From Membranipora membranacea (taxonomy: Eukaryota; Bryozoa; Gymnolaemata; Cheilostomatida; Membraniporidae), in contig OU612069.1 of NCBI GenBank assembly GCA_914767715.1, forward strand, positions 11,839,387 to 11,903,386: a DNA stretch of 64,000 nt, given 5' to 3'. A program made the position numbers and the translations under genes. This document shows positions 49,701 to 60,969 of the stretch, in pieces; the stretch's first letter is position 1; each line of letters begins with the position of its first letter. The notes beneath the pieces were generated by a model. That model worked only from the letters and a program-made list of their open reading frames with translations. It ran no database searches and had not been told where the DNA came from.

Positions 49701-52700
49701 TCAATTTTTACATAAAAGTTGTGGGTCACTAGAAAATGCATTTGGTTTGACAACTGAGCTTGGGGAGCTGGAAAGGGGAATTACTTTGGTACCATGTGTT
49801 GGACAATCAATGAATTTAATACAGTGACATCTCAACAGCTTTGGGTTCCCTCAAGTACAGAACAACAAGTTGCTTTCAGTTAGCAGGCAGGTCGGAGCAC
49901 ACCTGGGGTTTCAATTGAGCCCAGTAGTCAGTAGACTACAGTGGGATTCGAACCCAAGACCTCCAATGCATTGCGTACGAGAGGGTAGCCGCTCTAACCA
50001 ACTGAGCTACCTCCTACCATTAAGTTATTTTGTAATTGTAGATTCTGTACTATCAGAGCCCGTGGACCAACGGGAGCAATTTATTGATGGGCCGCCTCCC
50101 CTGGAGACTGACGATCACTTTCATCTTTTCTTCTACCATTCCCCAGCTGTAGAGGATCAGGAACAAGTTAAACAACTCAAGAAGATACTAGAGAACAAGT
50201 AAGATAGCGACAACAGTACATGTGTCCTATTAAACTATTTTAAGAGCTGGCTACACTCCGTCCGGGTTCCTGGTATCAACCGTAGCCCAATAAGCTATTC
50301 AATCATGTTCTGGTTGATAAAGGCTACTACAAGCAACTCTGTCCGTCTTTGAGAACCTAAACTTGTGAGCTATATGTACAATAGATTGAGTTTGATCCAG
50401 TGTGCCTGCATTTCAGTTGCTCCCCTTCCACCGGTTCATCGGTCCTGCGGCGTGATCAGTGGAGAGAAGCAACTCCAAATGCAGGAATATGGACCAAACT
50501 GGTGACTTTTATGTGCATAGGGACCAAGGAACAGTCCAATGGTAAAGGGTACACGTTTGTAGGCTTTGTAATTTGGCACTGGTGTGCCTTTCATCCTTAC
50601 CAAGACCTCGCAGCATTGGCCTAGGAATAGGGTAATGGTAAGGAATACTTCATTAAAGGGTCAGGGAGAGGAACTTTTCATTAGTCAAATTAGTTTCAAT
50701 GCAATCTATAATAAAGCCACACCAGAGTTTTCTGACAACATTCCATTGGAAAACTTTCAAGGGTAATGCTAAGGGTGATACGACAACATATCAAATGCAG
50801 TATCCTGTACACTTTTGATCAAAAACACCTTGATAGAATCCAGATCAAGCATGATCCAATTTGCTTTGTGAACTTTTGAGCCACAAGCAAACCTGGCTCA
50901 CTAGTGAAATTAAGAGAGCCTGAATCTGCGCATAATTAGATAAAACTTGATCTAGCGTTGACCTAGACTTGTCACACGGTTACTTACCAAACAAAAAAAG
51001 TAGCTATGTGACAAAGGCTAGCGCTAACCATTGTTTTCTATATACCATATTGGATATGGGTTTTGAAACGCGAACCGATCATCAATGAGATTTGTCGAAC
51101 AGCCCTGATAAGATAAAATTTAATATCTATTTTATATCAATCAATACTATTTTATTATAAGACATTGTCTTTTGTATTTGAGCAGCCCGTATGAGTTGAA
51201 AGTGATGACATCAATGGATGATTATAAACCTGAACTCACAGCCACTCAGAATCTAATGCTTTGTGCGGGACTGAGTCAAAAGACCGTACTACTCTGCTCT
51301 CAGGAATTTGCAGACAACAATCTAAATAATTACATCTCCTCTGGTCTTCAGTTTCAGGTATGTGATATCTCCATTCTGCTCGATAAAATGTACTCCCTTG
51401 TGAATAAGGATGGATACATGACTGGTATTTATTTGTCAGCTTCAGTCACAGGATTTCCTGTATAATATTTTTAAGTATTCAGCGCTGAATCTGTAGTTAT
51501 CTATTGCACTATATGGGAATTGATTTATCGAGACCAAGTAGACATGTGAAAGGAAGTGGACTCTTCTGCTGCCGACTACGAAATTGTGTTATCTCTGAGG
51601 TGATGTTGCAAAAATTTATTATTATAAGCGTTAGACTACGGAAAACGAAAGAAAAAATCCACTACAAATATCATATTCAGTATCAGAACAATGGAACACT
51701 ATTTTGATTATTCAATAAAAGGAGCAAGATTTTTTAACATTTTTACTGGCGAGTGTATTCAAAGATATAATTAACTTTTTCCCTATGATGACAGCGTATG
51801 TTAAAACAATTACAAACATATATATAATAAATTAAATGAGCTACAAATTTAAAAACGGGTTTATGACCATGTCTATGGCAGAGACCGTTATGAAATCAAT
51901 GATCGATCATGTGAACCAGTTAGGGGTATTTACCTAGTAAGTCCTCACTCATTAGGTCAAGCTAAAGATCTACGCAAGCAACATACTGTGAAGCTACCAT
52001 CAAGTGTTTACAAAGTGCTTAGAGAGCCATTACTAGCAGCGGTCAGCAAATAATTAAATATCATACCTTAAGGCACAAGTCATCTAAAAAATAAAAATAC
52101 AGTTACGACTTCTCTATACATTTACTGACATGTTTTACAAATTATGGTAATATTTCGTTAGGGTCAAATTGCTAAATATTGTAAATATCCAGGGAAAAGT
52201 GGTTTCTGCAATGTCAACAAGTTGCTCACCTTCCAACAAAGTACAAGTTTTCTCCTAATTTCAGAGCAGAAAATTGAATACCCTAGGGGAGTATATGTGG
52301 GCTAGAGTTTCCTTTGGCTATTTGTGAAGTAACTTAATCTTAGCTACACTACAAGTACAAATGTTAGCTAGAATTTCTTTTGGCTATTTCATGGGTTATC
52401 AAACCTTAGCTAGCACAAAGCTTTGACTACCTAAGGCCAGAGTCTATATGATGCGAATGGGGCTGGGTCTATTTTAGCTAGAATATATTAAGCTTCTTCA
52501 AGCATGTGCAAACTTTTTCTCCGCAAATACTTTTAATCATCTAGGATTTGGCATTGATATCAAATATATCTTATTATAGTTTATCATTATTATCAGCGTC
52601 AAACTCAGTGTCAAGAGGTGACTGACTTTATACTGCCAGTCTAATAATCTTTGTGAAAACGAATATATAAATAACACAATATATATCCTTTAGTTGCGAA

Positions 52701-54771
52701 CACTTTGTAATTATAGTTCTAGCTAACCGATTAGTTTGCCGCCTGGTAAATTTTTAGGTGCATGCGAGCTAAGGATAGAAATCCAGAGCGTACATAAGTC
52801 AATTATAAATATAGACATGAAACTGTACAAGTTGGTGTCTTACATCAGAACAAGTGTCTCGGGACACAAATTAATATTTGATGGTCAACTTGAAAAGATA
52901 ATTGAAAGTCAGGCGCCAGAGAGTTGGATCAATTTTTCTAAAGTGTATTACGAGTTGGCGTTAGCTTCAATGCCTGCTGATTTGAAGTAGACATATGAAG
53001 TGTGGTCTAGTCATTATTCTGAAGGTGACAGTTGGGGAGCATCAAGATAAAGTAGCTGCAACTTTTGATTTTCAGGAGAAGAGTAGCAACAGAGTCATCG
53101 TGTTGTTGGGTGAAGGTGTCCCGCTCCCAGAATCGCTGCAAGGATATTGCAAAGTTCTTAGTCTAACCGATCAGGATTGTTTGGAGAAGCTGGCGAAAAT
53201 GGTTGGAAGACACAGTAAGTTTTCTTCCATTGTCTTCCTTGTACAGATAGTGTATTTTTGATCTATCTTAACCGTCTCAATCTCTATTACCCCAAGAAGT
53301 TTGAATAATCTCCCAAGTTCTTGGTCACAATCCAAGTGACAGTTGTCGCTGCCTATAGCATGTGACGGTAAAACTGAGTTTTCACATTCATCCGATTAAT
53401 TTGATTATTCTATTCAATGCAAAAATGATAACCTACATTATTTCATGCTCCCTATTCATTGAATTCCATATCGTATCTCGCTTCTCGGCCTATTGGCTAA
53501 GATCAAAGTGTCATAGCCAATGGCTGATTAGTGCCTGTTTCAGTTTCTGGCAGCTTGCTGCACACTTACGATTAGGAGGTCCACCATGGCCTCACCTCGA
53601 GGATGCATTCTAGCTTACTAGGATGTATCACACTCTCAGTACGAGGACTCCGGGCAACTTGCGTCCCTCTTTAGGGGCAGCCCACCCTCTGTTTTGTCAT
53701 AAACAGGTCCATATCGTATCTGCATGAGACAAATAAAATTCATCGGTCTATTTGGGTAAGAGCAAAGGGTAACTGCCAGCTTAAGTATAGGCAGGTTGTT
53801 GCACATAAAGCTCAGGCTGTCATTCAAGGCCACAAACCTGAGATGTGTTATAGTTTCTAGGATGCATCACACTCTCATTATGAGGATTTTTTGTATCTCC
53901 GATCCTCATTACTGGGTGCTCAATCTTCTGTCCTTTACCAGTTGATTTCAGCTTGATTGTTGATTAGTATCTTATTCATCATTTTGTGGCCTGCTGCACA
54001 CCTTAGAAGGTTTGTTATGGCCTTAGGCATCTGGGATGCAAGATACATCACGCCCTCAATATGATTATTAAAGGCACCTCACATGCCTCTCTAGGGATAG
54101 ACTAATTTTCTATATTGTTCTGTATAGTAATTTCCTTCCGATTTTGTTGGCGAACAACTTTATGGCAACATTCAAATATCGGCCGAACAGCATTACTTAC
54201 AACCGTGGACCCTGTTAGGTGGGAAACAAAACAGTAAATTACAACTTGATAATAATAAAATAACATCTATAATTAATCAAACATCATTTCACTTTTTCTA
54301 ACATGTTGTTCTTGACTGAGTGGGAAGTCTTTTCTGGGTTCATGGACCGTCATTCCAAGTCATCGAGAGTTTCGAATGCTGGAGCAGATATTTCTTTACA
54401 TTGGTGTCATTGATTTTATGGCATAGCATGAGCAGGTTGTTATGGGATAATTCATACTGCTAGACAACCTTGCTTGAATCAACCAGCTGCAAAGAATAAT
54501 CATGCGGAAAGGTGTCTGAAAGCTGCCGGTCAAGCTGCCCACACAACATTTTCTTTTCTGCAACGCATACTCAATATTGAATGCCAGGATGACTTCCGCA
54601 TGAAAAGCCTCAATTTAAAACTTTAATACAAAACATTAAACGCTGACACTGAAAGTAATAACTATGTTACAATCTGCAGACGTCTTATCAGTGCCTCGAA
54701 AATCAATAACTCATTTTTCTTACTCAAAGTCAACTCCAGAGCTGCACGTAGATATCGCTTTCGCAGGTTGA
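43754..54771 (+). CDS. TIR-domain protein with long unrecognised basic/acidic N-terminal region
   Basis: Exons with compatible phases: 43754-43913, 45284-45525, 47973-48050, 48475-48562, 48807-48914, 49303-49338, 50042-50198, 51186-51357, 53076-53214, 54680-54771; about 423 aa. An extra 45-nt exon at 47401-47445 would also fit in phase. The N-terminal half has no known domain: Arg/Lys-rich start, PPSSCDEESEDNFYSLD, a basic KSKRKQWRKELRRR run and an acidic MYDGDDIDGNPF stretch. The last exons form a TIR domain, with strand A-like FHLFFYHS, MDDYKPELT in the box-2 region, TVLLCSQEF (strand D) and RVIVLLGEGVPLPESL (strand E). Box-3 FW and a catalytic-type Glu near the SQEF helix are not apparent, so I infer a scaffolding TIR in innate-immune-type signalling rather than an NAD hydrolase. 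The TIR part is firm. The joining of early exons into one gene and the last exon (tail TPELHVDIAFAG) are inferred from phase only. Confidence 0.6.
45744..46077. mobile_element. Small inverted-repeat element carrying a tRNA-like segment
   Basis: Ends at about 45748-45772 and 46048-46073 are inverted copies (ATACCCTATAGGAGTTTA). Subterminal blocks ACTAGTGAAATTAA and relatives repeat near the right end. Inside lies a tRNA-like stretch (45905-45985) with box-A-like GTGGTGTAGTGGTCTAAG and box B GGGTTCGCATCCC. It may be a MITE that received a SINE. Confidence 0.45.
45908..45988 (+). repeat. tRNA-like (Ala-type?) SINE head
   Basis: The stretch has box A, an anticodon-arm-like TCTG...CAGA with central TGC, and box B, but it lacks a proper acceptor stem. 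It runs straight into a T-rich tract, so I read it as a tRNA-derived repeat and not a working tRNA gene. Confidence 0.45.
49303..49433 (+). other. Alternative read-through exon encoding a membrane segment (TIR gene)
   Basis: If the donor at 49339 (GTGAAA) is not used, the frame of the 36-nt exon continues in phase to TAG 49431-49433. It adds a hydrophobic run FCVLWVTILSALTISLLIFY. The product would be a C-terminally anchored membrane protein without the TIR domain. No expression evidence is available here. Confidence 0.4.
49866..50019 (-). mobile_element. tRNA-derived SINE, family 1, touching a TIR exon acceptor
   Basis: On the minus strand GGTAGGAGGTAGCTTAGTTGG (box A) and GGGTTCGAATCCC (box B), followed by the family-1 body ending at CTGAAAGCAACTTG. 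The head end is only about 22 bp from the acceptor at 50041. The frame is open through SINE and exon together. Confidence 0.75.
50535..50625 (+). mobile_element. Degenerate tRNA-SINE family 2 fragment
   Basis: AATGGTAAAGGGT followed by TTTGGCACTGG and CCTTTCATCCTTA match family 2 in order. Intronic in the TIR gene. Confidence 0.35.
51360..52730. other. Intron of the TIR gene; short dispersed repeats only
   Basis: A motif of about 25 bp (TTAGCTAGAATTTCTTTTGGCTATTT-type) occurs twice near 52307 and 52366; related TTAGCTAG-rich stretches lie at 56860-56945 and 57260-57305. The open frame 51504-51707 has no splice context. Confidence 0.35.
52727..52990 (+). pseudogene. Possible dynein-heavy-chain C-terminal fragment
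   Basis: An open stretch without a start Met reads PPGKFLGACELRIEIQ, continues through KLYKLVSYIRTSVSG and LEKIIESQAPESWINFS, and stops at TAG 52988. The spacing F-L...E...L..IR.S.....P..W fits the conserved segment near the C-terminus of dynein heavy chains. It is one isolated fragment inside an intron of the TIR gene, with no adjoining dynein exons. I see it as a retrocopy or stray exon remnant. The resemblance is by pattern only. Confidence 0.35.
53477..53708 (+). mobile_element. U2-snRNA-headed SINE, copy 3 (with target-site duplication)
   Basis: Starts TCTCGCTTCTCGGCC and continues TTGGCTAAGATCAAAGTG, then the shared body and the GTTTTGTCATAAACAGG end. A 13-bp repeat CCATATCGTATCT flanks it (about 53466 and 53709). 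Confidence 0.85.
53739..54125 (+). mobile_element. Two old, diverged U2-headed SINE copies in tandem
   Basis: The first (53739-53940) keeps a decayed head (CGGTCTATTTGGGTAAGAGC) and ends near TCTTCTGTCCTTTACC. The second (53940-54125) has lost the head but keeps GATTAGT, CTGCTGCACACC, GGGATGCA and CTCTCTAGGGA. With copy 3 they make a head-to-tail array of three. Confidence 0.6.
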
Positions 54772-55281
54772 GAAAGACAGAACTTTTTTCAGTTGAGACT
54801 TACACAAGTCACAGATACTATTACTTAGAAAAGTTATTTCTGTCGTCAGATACAAAAGGAGCAGGGTCAGCCCCTGGTACCGCCCTAAAACACCACTCCC
54901 AACAGATAAAACACATATTTGGAGGGCATAGCAGGAAATTCCCGAAGGAAAAAATTCTTTCATGTGTTAAAGATGCTACATATGTATGACATTCTTGTGT
55001 TTTTGCGCACTGTAAAGCTGTAAAGGATTTGTCCAGGACACAGCTAATTAGCAATATACAATACTTGAAAGAGTCCGCGCCGATCAACTGGGGATTTCAT
55101 AACGGTGAAGATTCTTTGTTGGTGAGAAGTACATGTAGAGTCAGGAGTTCTCTGGAGAGTCTAAACACGATCTAACCATCCAAGTGTGGGCGGTAGAAAA
55201 AAGAGTAGCTGCTTACTGACGTAATCTTTGCAGCTTCAATTCAGCTCACGGCGTTGGTGGAGATATACCGTCGTCATCGAA

Positions 55282-58200
55282 ATGCCGAGAAACAACGCAA
55301 CGAAACACTTGAAGCGCTCGAAGCCTGTGGGCGGCGGGGGAGGTGGGTCGGACTACCAGAACTACCAGTATTCTCATATGTATATGGATAAGTTTTATGG
55401 TGATGCTACCATTAATCCGTTTGGCTGTTTTCTGGAAGATGATGAAATTGAACAAGAAGGTAGTAATCAATGTAGTCATTTTATTCATGTTATTGTATTG
55501 TGTTTGTTCTGTATGTAGTGGTACTTACCTCAATAATTACCTCTATCGACATAGTCTCCAGCACAAACTTCTACGGTTGTTACTTGTATGACTTTTTTCC
55601 TCATAAGTCGGAATGCTCTGTGTATGGGCGTTGTAGAGGTTTGCTCTTGTTTGACAGGTGATTCCATTGTTTCACTGTAGTATAGTTGTAATCAAATTGC
55701 ATCGATAGTAATTTTTTTTAAAGTTTTTTTAAACAAACAATTCAATATCAAGCTTTACTTATGTCACACTCAAAGAAAGTTGGAGCTGTATATGAAGTGT
55801 GCGGTGTGGGGTAGGGCCTTTTCTGGTCCACCTGTTACAGAGACTCAGATAAATCCTAATGCTTTGCAATAGTGGCTATCTACCCATCGCTATTAAAAAC
55901 TGACAGCACGACAAATCATGTTGTCACGGAGTAATCAACAGCAATAAAAACTTGCTCTATATTTAATATAAAAAATAGAAAAATTTCCTTTATATTATAA
56001 AATTGGATGGACAAGAAAAGTCATGTTGGATCATTTTGAGTCTGTGGTTATCACCCACCAGTGGTACGTCAAAATGTGTGACAAACAGCGGGAAGTGAAA
56101 GAAACCATCTTATTATTTATTTTCTCGCCTGCAATACAATAACGAATCCAAGAAGCTTTTATCTAAAAAAGAAATGTTCAGTCCTCATCAAATACTTGAT
56201 AAGATAAAGGCAAACCATAAAGTGTTATTTTTCATTTGTTCTTGCCTGTTTGGAACATAGTTAAATTATGGGATCACATGTCTACTAGAACAAGTTTGTT
56301 CCCTCCGTGAATGAGGAGGAATACCTAAACAGCTGTGTATCATGCCGTCATACTGCAATACCCGTCTTTTGCGTTAGCACTACGCCAACAAACTTCTCCT
56401 AAAACGAAACTGATCAACATAGTAAAATCCTAATAGAATATTGTTTTCCCATCTTTAGGTGCTGTTGGCAAAAATCATGGAAACAATTCTGCCGAGAAAT
56501 CAAATCCAGAGCCATCCGCACCGCCACCAGATGAAGAGGAAACTGCACCGCGTAACGTCAGAAAAGGGGAGAGGAGAGGAGCAGAAGAGGAGAGCACTGC
56601 TCCAGCGCCAGAGGCAAAAGAGTCAACTACAAGTGAGTGTAAACATTACAAGTTTATGATTGCAGATATTTGACCTAGGAGAGCAAATTATTAGCAAGTA
56701 CAGGGGGCACTTTACACTTGCTGACACCCATTTTTCGTCAGTTTAGGTGGGAGGCTTGGAGCTTATATTCGCTATTTAAAGCATTAGCAGAACAGCTAAC
56801 ATTTTTCTCCTACAAACACTTTAACCCCTCTTGTATATGTAATAGCTAATAGCTAGTTTGGGTGTCTAAATGTTATCTAGTACCAACATAAGCTATCTAA
56901 GAGTTTATATACAGTGTCTAGCCTCAATAATGTTAGCTAGAAATCAACTTCATTGACACAAGCCTGTGCGAGATGGGGAACATTTCCAGTTGCAAATTTG
57001 TTTGTCTGCTCGGGTATAATTTCTAGTTTGGCAAATTTTGACACTATAGTAAATCATCGATGTGGTTGCAATAATTTGGTAACAATTCTCTTTTCTCTCC
57101 TTTCTCACTGAACATTTTTTTCCGACTACAAAAGGGAAGCAACTCCAAATACAGACCAAGTGGTCCATTAGATAACACCCAACCCTTATTCACTGTAATT
57201 GACCAGACAGTTTGCTGTTGCCAGGATATTTAATCATCTTCACTTTCTCTTCACAATTGATTGTTAGCTAGTTTGGGGTAGCTAGCTTTAATTTTAGCTA
57301 GTTACTGTGAACGCTTACATAATGTATTAAAGTTGAATGAATTTCAACTTCACTACTTCTAACCTGTGCATCCTGGCAACATCAGCCATCACTTTTCTCC
57401 TCTAGACTACAATTTCCAATAAGAGAAAATTTTGAGACAAAAAACTAATCATTAATGTGGTAAATGACTTGGTAATAACTCATTGTTTCTCTTCTCCAGT
57501 TTATCTGAATGGTACGGTGATAAAGAAAGTGACAGCTTGTAACTACACTGCGTTTGAATCTCGAGATGCTGAGTTGGGTATCTGTCAGACTTACTGCCCT
57601 CAAAGTGATCTACTGTGTCCGAGGGAAGAGCCAAACTATAAAATACCTTCAGTTCTCTCCAGGCGTGGACTGCAGGTAAGAATTAATCAGTAGCTGTTCT
57701 TTGATCAAGATAAAATAAGAAACACCTACGCCAGTTTATCAGGCTAAGATTGACAACACTGACTAGATATTGATCCTTAATCCGCAACTGTTCGGGTAAG
57801 GGAGGTGAAATTTTCCTTAATAATATCTACTGTAGCTTTCATAAAAATCACTTGCAGTCATTTTCTGATAGCTTAAAGTTCGTAGCACCGCTTTTATTCA
57901 GCTTTGAAGGTCAAATTGGCAGAGTTTTGTTTTTTCCATATTTCAGGTCACAGAAGGCGAATTTGCACACATTTTACACTCACTTACCGAAGCTTCAAAT
58001 GTCACATTCTTCCAGAAAGCTGTAGACTGCTCATTGCCATGTCTCTACTTATCTGTTGTGGTGGTAAGTCAAACAAATGATGCTCTGTCAATATCTTATG
58101 GTGATATCCAATAAGCAAGGGAATCATCCCACCTTGACAAAGAAGAAGGTAACTCCCAATATTGCTTTAAACAAAATAATCTCTATGGAACTGTAAGGAC

Positions 58201-60934
58201 AGTTCAAAATTAATTAACCGGATTCATATGCAAATTTAGGACAGACTGTAACTGTATGTTAAAATCTTTCAGATTGTGAGTTTCATCAGCTGCTGTACAT
58301 GGTTCCTTGTTATCGGAGCTCTAAATCATTACAAATCAGAAACAACCATATCAACACCAACATTCTGGAGCTTTATGACATTTGTGTTCTTCATTCCTGG
58401 AGGTACAGCCCTAATTATGCTCATGATTGTTCTACACCTAGTAAATTATGTGAGTAAAGACAGAAGAGACATTCAAGGGCTAGGGACACGTGTTCCAATT
58501 GATCATCTCAAAAATGATTGTATCAGTATTTTTTTCAATTGTTATACTTAAAAATGTAGGCAACATAGGGAGTGTTTTAGACACTACTTAGTGCGACCAA
58601 AATCACCCCTTTTTGCCAATTTGCATAATTGTAATTGGTAGAAGCAAATAATTGGAAGAAGCGAGTGATTTACTATGCATTGTTGTTTACTTATCTTGAA
58701 CTCTGAGAGTTTCCTATTTTCTTGGAAAGCAGTGAGAGTCTTGCACCACTGTGGAGAAAGTCTAAATCATCTGTCTGGCAGGCAGGATATGTTCTAGACT
58801 TAAAACCCAAACGTCATCGCCTGTGATTTTTTTGGATCTTTCGAAATCACAAAATAGTAAAGCTATTTGTGTTTTGATTATAGAAATATCTAAAGTACCG
58901 ACTAAAAGTTGAAGAGTTCAATAAAAGGTTCAGGGAGACAAACTTAGTACTTCATGTCAGGAAAGGATTCTGGAGCTGCTCGGGAAAACTAAAACTCTTC
59001 TTCATATACTACAACTTTGAAGAATGCCAGGTGAGTGTCCTTAGATCGAGTTCAAGTTATTTGGCAAGAAATTTCTCTTCTTATGAAGTTATAAATAGCG
59101 CAACTTCTTGTTTTTAACATGACATCGCTAACAAGGCTCCCACAATGCAGCTCTAGCTTAGAACCTGGCAAACTTTTGTTTTATTGGATCGCTTATATGA
59201 ATCGGAAATTCCATCAGTCAGGAAACCTCATGTGAGTAGGGATATTTTTGTCATTCGCGACTGACTAATTCCATTCAACCGATTGGTTTCCTTTATCATT
59301 TGTTGACCTTCAAGCTGCTTTTATTTTCAGCAAACGCTATATTGCCATGTACATGACAACATGAGGTTCCCGATAACTCCGAACTGGGAAGAAAATGAAA
59401 AGCTTCTTAATGACATTGCTACAGTGAAACTAGATAGAATTATGGTAAGTTTGGTTTTGGCATTCTCTCTAAAAAACCATTTGGAATATGATCCAAACAA
59501 ACCTTTATAACATGAGTATGTAAATGCAGAGTGATGGCTGATGATCAGTGGTGTTGCATATAAATGCAACTATTTGAGATAGTACCATAGTTTTTGGTTC
59601 AGAATAGACCATCGAAGCATCAATTATCATTAAAATTCACAGTGGGCTTGGGTTTTCTAGAAAGTTCCAACACAGTAACGATCCCCCTGAGATATGATTT
59701 GGATATGGAAATAAGTTGCTGTTTGCGAAGAAACAGAAGATTGGGCTGCCCCTAAAGAGGGACGCAAGGTGCCCAAAATCCTCATACAGAGAATGTGATA
59801 CATCCTAGAAAACTAGAATGCATCCTAGAGGTGAGGCCATGGTGGGCCTCCTAATCGTGGGTGTGCAGCGAGCTGCCAAAACTGAACTGGCACTAATCAG
59901 CCATTGGCAGTGACACTTTGATTTTAGCCAATAGGCCGAGAAGCGATATAGAAATAAGTTTGTGATTTGGTGCCAATAACCAAGAAAATTGTTTGGGATT
60001 CCCTATTTTATTTCTTGTGTTTACTCGTCTTATGACATGTCCTTCTCTCCTTTAGAAACGAGTGAACACACTCACCAAAAAGTTCGAGTGGGATTACTTT
60101 GAGGCTCTCACTACACAGGCATTACCAAATGTCGAAGATAAAGAACATAGGAAAAAGGTATGGATTGAAACTGTATTGCAATTTTCTCGTATCCCACAAT
60201 GCAACATAAGCCTAAAATGCCTGGTTATTTTATCACTGACCTGGTCTAGATGGGATTTCCAGACAATTGCATTGTGGGATACTCAGTAACATCCCGTCCT
60301 GAGCATTGAAAACTTTTATACACATCACTCTTCTATAATCACTTCATATATGTATAAAAATGAATTTTAAGCATGACGAGATCTGATTATTTTTGGGAAA
60401 TGTGAAACAATAATTGAAATATGCTATGCTTTTCAAAAGAACTTACAACTATCACATCGCTCAAAATTATCGCTCAATTGTAACGTATTTAGCTCCATCA
60501 ATGATTTGCAGGTCTTGCTGTCTTGCTGAGTGATCAGATAGCAATCTTGGCTGATTTTGATTGAAATACCTCCCTATAGGCCTATATCAAATTTGACAGT
60601 GGTTGATGACATCACAGCTTCAGCTTATGACAGTATAGTTGTAGTTTATGGACTACTAGAGCGTCAAAATCAGCTATTCTTATATATTTTACAGGGAATG
60701 TGCTTCTGTCAGTATGTTCTACATAGAGAACAGATTGCTGCCGCAGCCAAGTCTGTCGTGCAACAGGTCAAAGGCCAAATGCACAGCATGAGAAGGCACA
60801 CTTCTATACAGATCAATCTAAGAGGTCAGGACAATTATAACATTCCAGCTTATCATCTCCACCCTTCTGGTATGAGCGACTCATCCTTCTCCAGCCGTGA
60901 CCATCACAAACAAGCAAGCGTCACTTTCATGTGA
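55282..60934 (+). CDS. Two-pass membrane protein of unrecognised family
   Basis: Nine exons in consistent phase: 55282-55459, 56459-56632, 57500-57675, 57947-58063, 58273-58449, 58884-59030, 59331-59444, 60056-60157, 60695-60934; 474 aa. The N-terminal 115 residues are polar, with a Gly run and a Pro/Glu/Ala-rich acidic part. Next comes a Cys-rich segment with N-glycosylation sites NGT, NYT and NVT and several Cys (TACNYT, GICQTYCPQ, LLCPRE, DCSLPC). Two hydrophobic helices follow: SVVVIVSFISCCTWFLVIGA and FMTFVFFIPGGTALIMLMIV. The C-terminal about 190 residues are basic/amphipathic, contain GMCFCQYVLH and end QASVTFM. The topology is puzzling: the Cys-rich part looks extracellular, yet no signal peptide or earlier helix is visible, so an N-terminal exon could be missing. 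It vaguely recalls small channel-accessory subunits, but I cannot place it. AATAAA follows at 60960-60965. Its last exon has a paralogue at 63642-63884. Confidence 0.75.
59718..59947 (-). mobile_element. U2-snRNA-headed SINE, copy 6 (full length, with target-site duplication)
   Basis: The minus-strand element begins ATCGCTTCTCGGCC, the exact U2 5' end, and keeps the whole body. The 3' end is the second variant (CAGCCCAATCTTCTGTTTCTT). A 15-bp near-perfect repeat (ATATRGAAATAAGTT) flanks it at about 59703 and 59946. Intronic in the two-pass membrane protein gene. Confidence 0.85.
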
Positions 60935-60959
60935 CATCATCGTATTAGGAAAATAGCTG

Positions 60960-60965
60960 AATAAA
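60960..60965 (+). terminator. Polyadenylation signal of the two-pass membrane protein gene
   Basis: AATAAA 26 bp after the stop codon. Confidence 0.5.
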
Positions 60966-60969
60966 GTTG

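Noticed and set aside
49870-50202. 110-codon open frame as an independent gene
   Set aside because: Its first half is antisense SINE; only 50042-50198 is supported as an exon.
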